Source of the DNA: Cohnella mopanensis
GTDB lineage: Bacteria > Bacillota > Bacilli > Paenibacillales > Paenibacillaceae
Length of the DNA: 64,000 nucleotides
Reading direction: 5' to 3'
Assembly: GCF_022352055.1 (NCBI RefSeq)
Contig: NZ_JAKRWM010000002.1
Location: 62,001 to 126,000 of the forward strand
Positions 37,499 to 44,537 of this stretch are shown piece after piece. The notes under the pieces were generated by a model that was not told the DNA's origin, did no database searches, and saw nothing but the letters and a program-made list of their open reading frames with translations. The position numbers and the translations under genes were made by a program. Each line of letters begins with the position of its first letter. Position 1 is the stretch's first letter.

Positions 37499-37684
37499 AT
37501 GAATACAAGCGTACGCATACCGCAAGGGGACGATACAGTAAAGATCGAATTAACGGTTAAAGAGGCAATGGCATTGGCGGGAGCGAAGTTCCCGAATAAC
37601 CACAGCATTGAAATATCCGCCCGCAAGAAAATCAATAGCGTCATCGAGGATCATTACATCGAAGAACACAAACCGATTAATTAA
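37499..37684 (+). CDS. Small conserved-looking protein of unknown function (61 residues)
   Basis: ATG 37499 is preceded by GAGAGG at eight bases, has an upstream promoter and ends at its own terminator, so it is a real monocistronic gene despite its size. The product opens NTSVRIPQGDDTVKIELTV and is rich in charged residues, with no membrane segment. The pattern VKIELTVKEAMALAG suggests a short beta strand followed by a helix. I do not recognise the family; a small regulatory or metabolic accessory protein is possible. Confidence 0.7.
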   Translation: MNTSVRIPQGDDTVKIELTVKEAMALAGAKFPNNHSIEISARKKINSVIEDHYIEEHKPIN

Positions 37685-37703
37685 GGCGTAACCTTATGAT
37701 ACG

Positions 37704-37742
37704 AAAGGCCGAATGCCCATTTTGGGGATTCGGCCTTTTTTT
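37704..37742 (+). terminator. Terminator after the small gene
   Basis: AAAGGCCGAAT at 37704-37714 and ATTCGGCC at 37728-37735 form the stem, followed by seven Ts. Confidence 0.9.
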
Positions 37743-37744
37743 AT

Positions 37745-37793
37745 TTGACTTTGACGTACAGTAGTTATATAGTTAGTTACATGAGTAACTAAC
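37745..37793 (+). promoter_or_regulatory. Promoter and palindromic operator of the GntR-ABC operon
   Basis: TTGACT at 37745-37750, a 17-base spacer and TATAGT at 37768-37773. A perfect palindrome, GTTAGTTAC-ATGA-GTAACTAAC, spans 37772-37793, overlapping the -10 box and transcription start. This is the expected site for autorepression by the YtrA-type GntR regulator encoded next. Confidence 0.75.
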
Positions 37794-37815
37794 CGACTAA
37801 CTTGGTGGTGAAGAA

Positions 37816-38184
37816 ATGACGATAGAGATGGACGACAGCCGCCCGATTTTCGTACAAATCGCAGAACGAATAGAGAACGACATTATCGAAGGAAGGCTGC
37901 CGGAAGAGTCGCAAGTTCCATCGACGAACCAATTCGCGGCATTCTATCAGATTAATCCCGCAACGGTCATGAAGGGCGTGAACCTGCTCGTTGATCAAGA
38001 AATCTTGTATAAGAAAAGAGGGATAGGCATGTTCGTGGCTACAGGCGTCCGAGCGAAAATTATGGAGAAACGCAAAGAGCAATTTTATGAGCAATACGTC
38101 GTGTCGATGGTCAGGGAAGCAGAGAAGCTCGGCATTACGGCGGAGCAGCTAACCGAAATGATACGGAGAGGGGATAAAGCATAA
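37816..38184 (+). CDS. GntR family regulator, YtrA subfamily
   Basis: A 122-residue regulator with GGTGGTGAAG upstream. The winged helix occupies residues 8-75 (DSRPIFVQIAERIENDIIEG, VPSTNQFAAFYQINPATVMKG) and the short helical tail is typical of the YtrA subfamily, which lacks a large ligand domain and dimerises through this tail. These regulators repress adjacent ABC transporter operons in response to cell-envelope stress or antibiotics. The perfect palindrome over its own promoter supports autorepression. Confidence 0.93.
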   Translation: MTIEMDDSRPIFVQIAERIENDIIEGRLPEESQVPSTNQFAAFYQINPATVMKGVNLLVDQEILYKKRGIGMFVATGVRAKIMEKRKEQFYEQYVVSMVREAEKLGITAEQLTEMIRRGDKA

Positions 38185-39080
38185 TGGGCGGTATCGTTGA
38201 GGTTAACGGGCTTACGAAAACATACGGTAAATTAAATGCTGTCGATAACGTTAGTTTTACGCTTGAAGAGGGCAAGATTTACGGTCTGTTGGGAAGGAAC
38301 GGAGCGGGGAAAACGACGATCATGCATATGATCACGGCTCAGTTATTCGCTACGAGCGGACAGCTTAGAGTGTTCGGGGAGGAACCGTTCGAGAACGATC
38401 GGGTACTCAGACGGATTTGCTTTATTAAAGAAAGCCAGAAATATCCCGAGAACTTTAGAGTCATAGACGTTCTGAACGTCTCCCCTCTCTTTTATCCGAA
38501 TTGGGATAAAGAACTTGCGCATTCGTTAATTCAAGATTTCGGGCTTCCGTTGAAACGTAGAATCAAGAAACTCTCCAGGGGAATGCTCTCCTCCGTTGGA
38601 ATTATCGTAGGGCTGGCAAGCCGTGCTCCGCTAACGATCTTTGATGAGCCTTATTTAGGATTGGATGCCGTAGCCAGAAGTTTATTCTACAACCGATTGT
38701 TGGAAGATTATGCGGAACATCCTCGGACGATCGTCCTGTCCACCCATTTAATCGACGAGGTCAGCCAGATGCTTGAACATGTGATGGTTATCGATCAAGG
38801 GAAGCTGATTCTTAATGAAGAGGCCGACGTATTGCGCGGCAGGGCATCGACGGTAGCGGGAACGGCAGCAAAGGTGGAGGCGTTCTTAGCAGGAAAGGAA
38901 GTTATCCATCGCGAACCTTTCGCGGGCCTTATGTCCGCGACGATACTAGGTCATCTCAACGCGCAAGATCGTATTCAAGCGACCGAGCTAGGCCTGGAAA
39001 TCTTGCCTGTTTCTTTGCAACAGATGGTTGTTCATTTGACGAATGGCCGAAGCCATAGAGAGGCAGGGGAAGCGCGATGA
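38184..39080 (+). CDS. ABC transporter ATP-binding protein (YtrB-like)
   Basis: A 298-residue ATPase whose ATG overlaps the regulator's stop (TAATG). Walker A is GRNGAGKTT, the signature is degenerate (KKLSRGMLSSVGIIVGLA instead of LSGGQ), and Walker B ends TIFDEPYLGLDA. A variant LSRGM signature is usual in YtrB-like proteins. It powers the membrane partner encoded next. Substrate unknown; the regulator class points to envelope stress or drug response. Confidence 0.9.
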   Translation: MGGIVEVNGLTKTYGKLNAVDNVSFTLEEGKIYGLLGRNGAGKTTIMHMITAQLFATSGQLRVFGEEPFENDRVLRRICFIKESQKYPENFRVIDVLNVSPLFYPNWDKELAHSLIQDFGLPLKRRIKKLSRGMLSSVGIIVGLASRAPLTIFDEPYLGLDAVARSLFYNRLLEDYAEHPRTIVLSTHLIDEVSQMLEHVMVIDQGKLILNEEADVLRGRASTVAGTAAKVEAFLAGKEVIHREPFAGLMSATILGHLNAQDRIQATELGLEILPVSLQQMVVHLTNGRSHREAGEAR

Positions 39081-39757
39081 ATAGAGTCATTGGCATCGTT
39101 AGGACGCATCTAGCCGATAGATGGGCATGGCTCGTCCTACCGTGGGTGATCATGGGTATGAGCTTCGTGTGTAATTTGATTATTGGCAGTTTAGCCGACG
39201 ATAAGATTTATACGGGCGGTTTGGCTTCCATTTATGTTTACTTGTTCGTACTTGGAATCGTTACCGTAGGGCAGACTTTTCCGTTCATTATTGGATTCGG
39301 AGCTAGAAGAAAAGATTATTTCTTGGGAACGATAGCATCGATAACCATCATTAGCGTCTTATCCGCAATAGTGTTGATCATACTCGGATATATTGAACGG
39401 CAAACAGGCTATTGGGGAGTGGGATTGTATTTCTTCAATGTGAGATACTTGAGCGACGGTCCGATATTGGAACGATTCTGGGTCTATTTCACGATGATGA
39501 TCAACCTCTACTTCTGCGGCTTCGCGATCTCTAGCATTCATCGTAAATTCGGACGAAACGGCGTTTTCTTCTTCTTCATTGGACTAGGGGTCGTACTTAC
39601 TGCCGCGAGCTACTTCATATCCAAGTACGATAAATGGAAAGCCATAATCGACTGGTTTGCCGATCTCGCCGTCATTGAACTGGCAAACGGCTTGTTCGTA
39701 GGCACGTTGATTTGTATCCTCGTATCCTATGTGCTGCTTCGCAAAGCGACCGTATAA
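39077..39757 (+). CDS. ABC transporter membrane protein
   Basis: A 226-residue membrane protein starting with an ATGA overlap on the ATPase gene. Six hydrophobic segments are visible, for example WAWLVLPWVIMGMSFVCNLI near the N-terminus and GVFFFFIGLGVVLTAASYFI near residue 165. It has no soluble domain and is the permease of the GntR-regulated transporter. A stem-loop follows its stop. Confidence 0.88.
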   Translation: MNRVIGIVRTHLADRWAWLVLPWVIMGMSFVCNLIIGSLADDKIYTGGLASIYVYLFVLGIVTVGQTFPFIIGFGARRKDYFLGTIASITIISVLSAIVLIILGYIERQTGYWGVGLYFFNVRYLSDGPILERFWVYFTMMINLYFCGFAISSIHRKFGRNGVFFFFIGLGVVLTAASYFISKYDKWKAIIDWFADLAVIELANGLFVGTLICILVSYVLLRKATV

Positions 39758-39759
39758 GG

Positions 39760-39805
39760 AAGAGGGCAATCCGTGGATCTTATCGATCCTTCGGACTGCC
39801 CTCTT
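39760..39805. terminator. Stem-loop between convergent transporter and yitT-type genes
   Basis: AAGAGGGCA at 39760-39768 is complementary to TGCCCTCTT at 39797-39805, with TCCG/CGGA and GGATC/GATCC pairs inside. It has no long T-run but sits exactly between two convergent genes. Confidence 0.7.
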
Positions 39806-39811
39806 AGTTCG

Positions 39812-40621
39812 TTAACGGTGGACGGCGTGAAAAGTTACGGAGCATTCGGGATCCAATTCCCGGATCTCTCTCATCACTTTGGCTTGTTCGATGCGATTAA
39901 CCGTACAGAGCATTATTGTGCCCCCTCTTATGCGTCTCGGCTCGTTATCGTCCAACAGGATGACCTCTTTACCGAACCGGCTGCGCATCGCAAAGCGAAT
40001 CTCTTCGCTTCGCTCGCTCGTAATCCATATCATTCTCGTCATGGCAAAACCGCTCATGGAGAAATCCGTCATGCGGAAGGCCAGCAGGAAAGCGACGATG
40101 GAATACAATGCTTCTTCCCAACCGAACACGAATCCTCCCGCCAATAGAACTCCGCCGTTTATTAACCAAAACCTTCTTCTTGTTTTAACCAAATGGTTCG
40201 ACGTAACTCCCAGCGCCGCCGTATCGGCTGCATCGAGAAATCCACCGTAGCGAAGGGCCATTCCGATGCCGACGCCCAAAGCGATTCCACCACCCGCTGC
40301 CGCGGTAAGAGAGTGCTCCATCAAAGGCGGAGCGGGATGCAGGTAGAACGCGGCTATTGAAAGCGTGGATATGCCCACAAGGGTTAAAAGTCTGGCATTC
40401 GGGTCGAATCGGCGATACCGGAAGAGTAGGAAAGGTAAATTAAGGAAGAACAGAAATAGACCAAGCCGCATCTCCGTTAAATAGGAGAGGAGGACGGATG
40501 CCCCGGCAACCCCTCCGACGAGCATATTATGCGGGACGAGAAACAATTCTAAGCCGATCGCGGATAAGATCGAACCAAACATCACGTAGGCAAGCCGGTA
40601 TGAAACGCGCGTGTTAGCCAT
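39812..40621 (-). CDS. YitT family membrane protein (DUF161 and DUF2179)
   Basis: A 269-residue protein with GAAAGGGTGA upstream. About five membrane helices fill residues 10-185 (including VPHNMLVGGVAGASVLLSYL, the YitT hallmark), and the last 80 residues form a soluble DUF2179 domain (SEEIRFAMRSRFGKEVILLD, GGTIMLCTVNRIEQAK). Function in Bacillus is unsettled; some relatives affect cell surface or export. It is convergent with the ABC operon. Confidence 0.9.
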   Translation of the reverse strand: MANTRVSYRLAYVMFGSILSAIGLELFLVPHNMLVGGVAGASVLLSYLTEMRLGLFLFFLNLPFLLFRYRRFDPNARLLTLVGISTLSIAAFYLHPAPPLMEHSLTAAAGGGIALGVGIGMALRYGGFLDAADTAALGVTSNHLVKTRRRFWLINGGVLLAGGFVFGWEEALYSIVAFLLAFRMTDFSMSGFAMTRMIWITSERSEEIRFAMRSRFGKEVILLDDNEPRRIRGGTIMLCTVNRIEQAKVMREIRELDPECSVTFHAVHR

Positions 40622-40643
40622 GACGCATTCACCCTTTCTTGTT

Positions 40644-41858
40644 TTATGAGGACTCGACTTTCTTATCAGACTTGCTGAACCGGAAAACTTTATCCAGCAC
40701 GGTATAGATCCATTTGGTTTCCTTTGTTAACAAAGGTCCTAGAATAGCCAGAATGAGCACGTATAGCGCAGCGAAGGGCTGAATAATAGGCAATAACCCA
40801 CCCGCCTTGGCAATATTGGCCATAATAATCGAGAATTCCCCTCGCGCAACGATCGTAAATCCGATATTCACGGAAGCTTTGGGCGATAATCCGGCGCTTC
40901 TTCCAGCTAGCATGCCTGCAGTAAAGTTACCGAACAAGGTCACGACGACCGCCGCAAGCGACAACCATACCGCACCGCCGAGCGTCGTCGGATCGATCGT
41001 TAAGCCGAAGCTGAAGAAGAAAATCGCTCCGAAGAAATCCCTAAAGGGAAGAATAAGTTTCTCGATTCGTTTCATGTGCGCGGTTTCCGCCAGCACCAAG
41101 CCGATCAATAGGGCTCCAATGGCTTCCGCGACATGGATCGTTTCGGAGAATCCGGCGACAAGGAACAACCCTGCGAAGATTACGAGTCCGAACAGTTCAT
41201 TGGATCGGATATCTAGCACCTTGTTGAGCAGAGGGACGGCTTTGCGTCCGATAATAAGCAAGGCAAGCATAAAGACAAGCGCGATTAGGGCGGATAGAGC
41301 GACTCCCCATACCGATGCGGAGCCGCTAAGCACAAGCCCGGAAAGGATGGAAATATAGACCGCAAGGAATACGTCCTCGAACATAATGATGCCGAGGATC
41401 ATCTCGGTTTCGGAATTGGCCGTCCGTTTGAGGTCCACGAGCACCTTGGCCACGATCGCGCTGGAGGATATCGTCGTGATCCCTGCAACGACAAGCGTTT
41501 CTTGAAAAGGAAACCCGGCGGCCCAACCAAATGCAAGACCAAGCGTGAAATTAATGGCGATATAGATTGTACCGCCTACGGCGATGGAACGGCCGGATTT
41601 AATCAGCCTGCCGACGGAAAATTCCAATCCGAGGTAGAAGAGCAGGAACAAGACGCCGAGCCTGCCCATGAATTCGATTAGCGGCGCGCTTTCGATGAAG
41701 CGGAAATCGAAATGCCACAGCTCGACGGAATGGGGCCCGACGGCCATCCCGACGAGAATATAGAAGGGGATGACGGAAAACCTGAATTTTGCCGACAACA
41801 AACCAGCCAAGGCGATGAGAGCGATCGCGAGGCCGACTTCCAGAACGATATGATCCAT
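40644..41858 (-). CDS. khtU: Monovalent cation:proton antiporter, KhtU type (CPA2)
   Basis: A 404-residue antiporter with about twelve membrane helices of the Na+/H+ exchanger domain. LFYLGLEFSVGRLIKSG and GITTISSSAIVAKVLVDLKRT are CPA2 motifs, and FGLTIDPTTLGG and TIVARGEFSIIMANIA occur late in the fold. It stops without a C-terminal RCK domain; that role is filled by the separate KhtT protein just upstream. B. subtilis KhtTU exports potassium in exchange for protons, for example during methylglyoxal stress. Spacing of six bases from khtT indicates co-translation. Confidence 0.9.
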   Translation of the reverse strand: MDHIVLEVGLAIALIALAGLLSAKFRFSVIPFYILVGMAVGPHSVELWHFDFRFIESAPLIEFMGRLGVLFLLFYLGLEFSVGRLIKSGRSIAVGGTIYIAINFTLGLAFGWAAGFPFQETLVVAGITTISSSAIVAKVLVDLKRTANSETEMILGIIMFEDVFLAVYISILSGLVLSGSASVWGVALSALIALVFMLALLIIGRKAVPLLNKVLDIRSNELFGLVIFAGLFLVAGFSETIHVAEAIGALLIGLVLAETAHMKRIEKLILPFRDFFGAIFFFSFGLTIDPTTLGGAVWLSLAAVVVTLFGNFTAGMLAGRSAGLSPKASVNIGFTIVARGEFSIIMANIAKAGGLLPIIQPFAALYVLILAILGPLLTKETKWIYTVLDKVFRFSKSDKKVESS

Positions 41859-41864
41859 CTTCGA

Positions 41865-42359
41865 TCAATCGCTTCCGTGTACTAGAATGTTTTTAAGTTC
41901 TTTATGTTGCGCGCGCTCTCCCGCGACAACCAATGTCATATCCGGAGCCAGCTTGAAATCAGGGCCCGGGTTAATATGCTTGATGTGGTCGGCCCCAAGC
42001 AAGGCGATGATCGTGGCCCCAGAGTTTCTGCGAACGTGAAGCTCGCCGATTGTTTGCCCTATGCAAGCATAGTGGGCTTCAAGTTTGTACCACTCAATGA
42101 TAAGGTCGTCCAAAGCGACTTCAATCGTTTCCAGCATTTTGGGTTTGTAGGTCATGCCGCCGATCATAGCCGCGACCATGCGAGCTTCATCATCGTCTAA
42201 TGTGACCAAGGAAATGCTATTATCGGGATCTTTATGATCGAAGTGGTAACATTCGCGACGACCGTCATCGTGAACGATAATGACGAGTTTGTCGCCGTTA
42301 CGGGTATTCATCTGAAATTTCTTGCCTATTCCTGGGAGATCGATTTCGCGGATATTCAT
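41865..42359 (-). CDS. khtT: KhtT-type regulatory subunit with TrkA-C (RCK_C) domain
   Basis: A 164-residue cytoplasmic protein with TAGGAGG upstream. The N-terminal half ([18 protein letters not shown] and [17 protein letters not shown]) is the KhtT-specific domain; residues about 80-160 are the RCK_C domain ([39 protein letters not shown]). In Bacillus this subunit gates KhtU and responds to nucleotides and pH. The usual third gene khtS is not found next to it. Confidence 0.92.
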   Translation of the reverse strand: MNIREIDLPGIGKKFQMNTRNGDKLVIIVHDDGRRECYHFDHKDPDNSISLVTLDDDEARMVAAMIGGMTYKPKMLETIEVALDDLIIEWYKLEAHYACIGQTIGELHVRRNSGATIIALLGADHIKHINPGPDFKLAPDMTLVVAGERAQHKELKNILVHGSD

Positions 42360-42424
42360 ATGGGTAAAACCTCCTAAAGTTATGACTCACTTTCCGACGA
42401 ACGACAAATGGACAATTCAAATAA

Positions 42425-42448
42425 ACCTCATCTAATGGCTGCTGAGGT
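42425..42448 (-). terminator. Possible terminator between the small membrane gene and khtT
   Basis: ACCTCA at 42425-42430 and TGAGGT at 42443-42448 form a short stem; read on the minus strand it is followed by TTATTT. Weak but well placed. Confidence 0.35.
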
Positions 42449-42463
42449 GAATTAGAGTTGTCT

Positions 42464-42826
42464 TTAGACGCGTTCGTAAGAAGTGGTGAACTTTAGGGGC
42501 ATGAGTAATTTTTTGCGCAAATGCACAGTGAATAAGGGGAGAAAGGCAGACTTATGATGGGGCATTCGATAAGGGAGGAAAGCACGAAAACGGAAGTGGA
42601 CCACAAGCAGAAGCAGCACGGATAGAAGCAGCAGTTTGCTGTTTATGGAAACAGTAGGCCGCTTGGTCGACTTGACGCTGTTCGGAACGTCGTGAATGAG
42701 GACCGCGCTGTCCGATGTAGTGAAGTTGTCGCCAACCATCATGGTAGGCATGCTAAGCAGAACGAAGGCACCAAGCAAGACAAGGACGAAGATTAGGCTG
42801 CGAAATGGCTGAATCGGTCTCTTCAT
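42464..42826 (-). CDS. Predicted small membrane protein, unknown function
   Basis: A 120-residue frame with a strong AAGGGGGG site before its ATG at 42826. Two hydrophobic segments are evident (SLIFVLVLLGAFVLLSM near residues 10-26 and LLLLSVLLLLVVHF near 65-78), with a basic C-terminal tail. I recognise no family. The ribosome site and placement between a promoter gap and khtT support it as a gene, but the His- and Phe-rich tail is unusual and part could be non-coding. Confidence 0.5.
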   Translation of the reverse strand: MKRPIQPFRSLIFVLVLLGAFVLLSMPTMMVGDNFTTSDSAVLIHDVPNSVKSTKRPTVSINSKLLLLSVLLLLVVHFRFRAFLPYRMPHHKSAFLPLFTVHLRKKLLMPLKFTTSYERV

Positions 42827-42955
42827 TCTGTGTCCCCCCTTCGTTTCTTAATCTTAGGATACCATAACAGGGTAGGTCATCTCAATTTTCATCCTGTCGG
42901 AAAAATATGATACACTTCACTCAAAGTGTTTGAATTGCGACAAGGAGTTGAAGTA

Positions 42956-43600
42956 GTGAGCAGTAAGCAGCATCTAAGAAAAGCGTATGTATGGGCTTGT
43001 TTGGCCGCCGTAGTATTCGTAATCATCAGCTTGCTTATCCGATCCGAAGGGATCTCGGGGTTTGATTCGAGCGTGATATCGGAAGTTCAAGGCTGGGAAA
43101 GCAATGGGCTTACGAGTGTAATGAAAACGTTCAGTTGGCTGGGTTCGACATCGGTTGTCATAGTGATTGCCCTGTTGATTTTATTGTTTTTGGCCTTTAT
43201 TCTTGGTCATCGCATGGAGCTACTGTTTTTGATAGCGTCGCTTGGCGGAGCTTCATTGCTTAATCGTGTACTGAAGATCACTTTTCAACGGGAAAGGCCC
43301 AATTTGCATAGGCTTGCTGAGGAATTGGGGTATAGCTTCCCGAGCGGCCATTCCATGGCGGCGTTTGCATTATACGGAGCGTTAACTTATTTGCTTTGGA
43401 AGCATGTGAAAAGCGGCCGAGGCAGGGCACTTCTAGTAACGATTGGCGCGATTATCGTCTTTAGCATCGGGATTAGCCGTGTTTATCTGGGAGTCCATTA
43501 TCCAAGCGACATCGTAGGGGGCTATTTAGCTAGCGGAGTATGGCTTGGACTCATGATTGAAGTATTTCGTATAATAACCTATCGGTACAAGAGCCATTGA
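42956..43600 (+). CDS. PAP2 family phosphatase
   Basis: A 214-residue membrane phosphatase. GTG 42956 lies eight bases after AAGGAG. All three PAP2 motifs are present: KITFQRERP (K-x6-RP), PSGHSMAAFA and SRVYLGVHYPSD. About six helices place the active site outside the membrane, where family members dephosphorylate undecaprenyl pyrophosphate or phosphatidic/phosphatidylglycerol phosphate. It is monocistronic with a strong terminator. A second PAP2 gene is at 49620. Confidence 0.92.
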   Translation: MSSKQHLRKAYVWACLAAVVFVIISLLIRSEGISGFDSSVISEVQGWESNGLTSVMKTFSWLGSTSVVIVIALLILLFLAFILGHRMELLFLIASLGGASLLNRVLKITFQRERPNLHRLAEELGYSFPSGHSMAAFALYGALTYLLWKHVKSGRGRALLVTIGAIIVFSIGISRVYLGVHYPSDIVGGYLASGVWLGLMIEVFRIITYRYKSH

Positions 43601-43647
43601 GTCAATTAGAACCTTGAATCATACACAGTTAGCGATTGCTTAAAAGC

Positions 43648-43690
43648 AAAAAAAGTACTTGGAAGGTAAACCTTGTCCAAGTACTTTTTT
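43648..43690. terminator. Bidirectional terminator
   Basis: AAAAAAAGTACTTGGA and TCCAAGTACTTTTTT are near-perfect complements around a 12-base loop, with T-runs in both directions, separating the PAP2 gene from the convergent cupredoxin gene. Confidence 0.9.
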
Positions 43691-43717
43691 GTGTGTCAAG
43701 CGAGCAAAATAATCGGA

Positions 43718-44146
43718 TTATTCAACAACCAGTTTGCCGACCATGTTGTCATGTCCTGTACCGCACATGATTGAACAGTTGAATTCATATGTGCCTGCTT
43801 TGTCCAATACAATCGTTGCCGATTCGCCGTTTTTAAGTTTCACGTTCAGATCATTGATTCCTAGACCGTGGTTACCGTTTTCGTTCTTATAATTCAGAAT
43901 AAGCGTATCGCCGACTTTAGCGTTGATCACTTCTTCACTAAATTTGAAGTTAGTCGCAGTAATCGTAATTTCTTTTGTTTCCCCGCCTGCTGCTGGTGCG
44001 CTTGCAGAAGCAGAAGCTGGCGCCTCGGCAGAGGCCGAAGGGCTCGATGCTGAGTCATTGTTGTTACCGCATGCGCTCAAGGCCAGTACAGCCGCCAGGG
44101 CAACTAGTGCAAAGAATAGAGATAATTTGTTGGATTGTTTTTTCAT
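43718..44146 (-). CDS. Cupredoxin lipoprotein with a CuA-type copper motif
   Basis: A 142-residue surface lipoprotein with TGGAGGAG upstream. The signal peptide ends LALSAC (lipidated Cys26), then an Ala/Ser/Pro linker to about residue 56. The cupredoxin domain carries His93 and Cys124-x3-Cys128-x3-His132-x2-Met135, exactly the ligand spacing of the binuclear CuA centre of cytochrome oxidase subunit II and nitrous oxide reductase. It lacks the membrane hairpin of subunit II, so it is a free, tethered electron carrier. Divergent from the PQQ-propeller gene, with a matched operator. A second such protein is at 48079. Confidence 0.85.
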   Translation of the reverse strand: MKKQSNKLSLFFALVALAAVLALSACGNNNDSASSPSASAEAPASASASAPAAGGETKEITITATNFKFSEEVINAKVGDTLILNYKNENGNHGLGINDLNVKLKNGESATIVLDKAGTYEFNCSIMCGTGHDNMVGKLVVE

Positions 44147-44186
44147 GATGTTCTCCTCCAGAATTTAATGTACTTAGATGCATATA

Positions 44187-44204
44187 TTTCTTACTAGTAA
44201 GAAA
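44187..44204. promoter_or_regulatory. Perfect 18-bp palindromic operator of the cupredoxin gene
   Basis: TTTCTTACTAGTAAGAAA is a perfect palindrome lying about 8-25 bases downstream of the predicted leftward transcription start. A near-copy stands in the matching place for the rightward gene. Size and symmetry fit a MarR-type dimer; a MarR gene lies at 47548. Confidence 0.7.
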
Positions 44205-44218
44205 CCCGTCAACAAAGC

Positions 44219-44248
44219 ATTATACTCCTTGAAATATATACCCGTCAA
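44219..44248 (-). promoter_or_regulatory. Sigma-A-like promoter of the cupredoxin gene
   Basis: On the minus strand TTGACG (44248-44243), an 18-base spacer and TATAAT (44224-44219). Confidence 0.65.
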
Positions 44249-44307
44249 CTATACATTAAACAATCCTTTTATATATTGAATCGTTTTGTAAAATGCTAGA
44301 ATATATG

Positions 44308-44336
44308 TTGACGTTATGTGAATCTAGGCGTATATT
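44308..44336 (+). promoter_or_regulatory. Sigma-A-like promoter of the PQQ-propeller gene
   Basis: TTGACG at 44308-44313, a 17-base spacer and TATATT at 44331-44336, giving a start near 44343 and a leader of about 195 bases. Confidence 0.65.
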
Positions 44337-44352
44337 CGGAATTGAAATATAT

Positions 44353-44364
44353 CTTATTAGTAAG
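44353..44364. promoter_or_regulatory. Second palindromic operator, before the PQQ-propeller gene
   Basis: CTTATTAGTAAG differs by one base from the core CTTACTAGTAAG at 44190-44201 and lies about 10 bases downstream of the rightward start. On the minus strand both sites are preceded by a (T/A)TGACGGGT block (44212-44204 and 44379-44371), so the modules look duplicated. Confidence 0.6.
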
Positions 44365-44537
44365 GTATCTACCCGTCATGTCATTTTGAAAAAGTGCTCT
44401 TTCTTCGAAAAGTCGGCTTGCTGTCAGATCGTTTATGCGGTCCAATCTGGCGGCTCTTTCTGTGCGTGTATTTTTCGTTAGAGAGAATTCATTTTCATTC
44501 AGAACCATCAAGAAACCAACTTTAGGGGGAACACACT

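Noticed and set aside
42464-42826. Identification of the 120-residue protein as KhtS
   Set aside because: It has two hydrophobic segments and a basic tail, with no motif that I could tie to KhtS; left unnamed.
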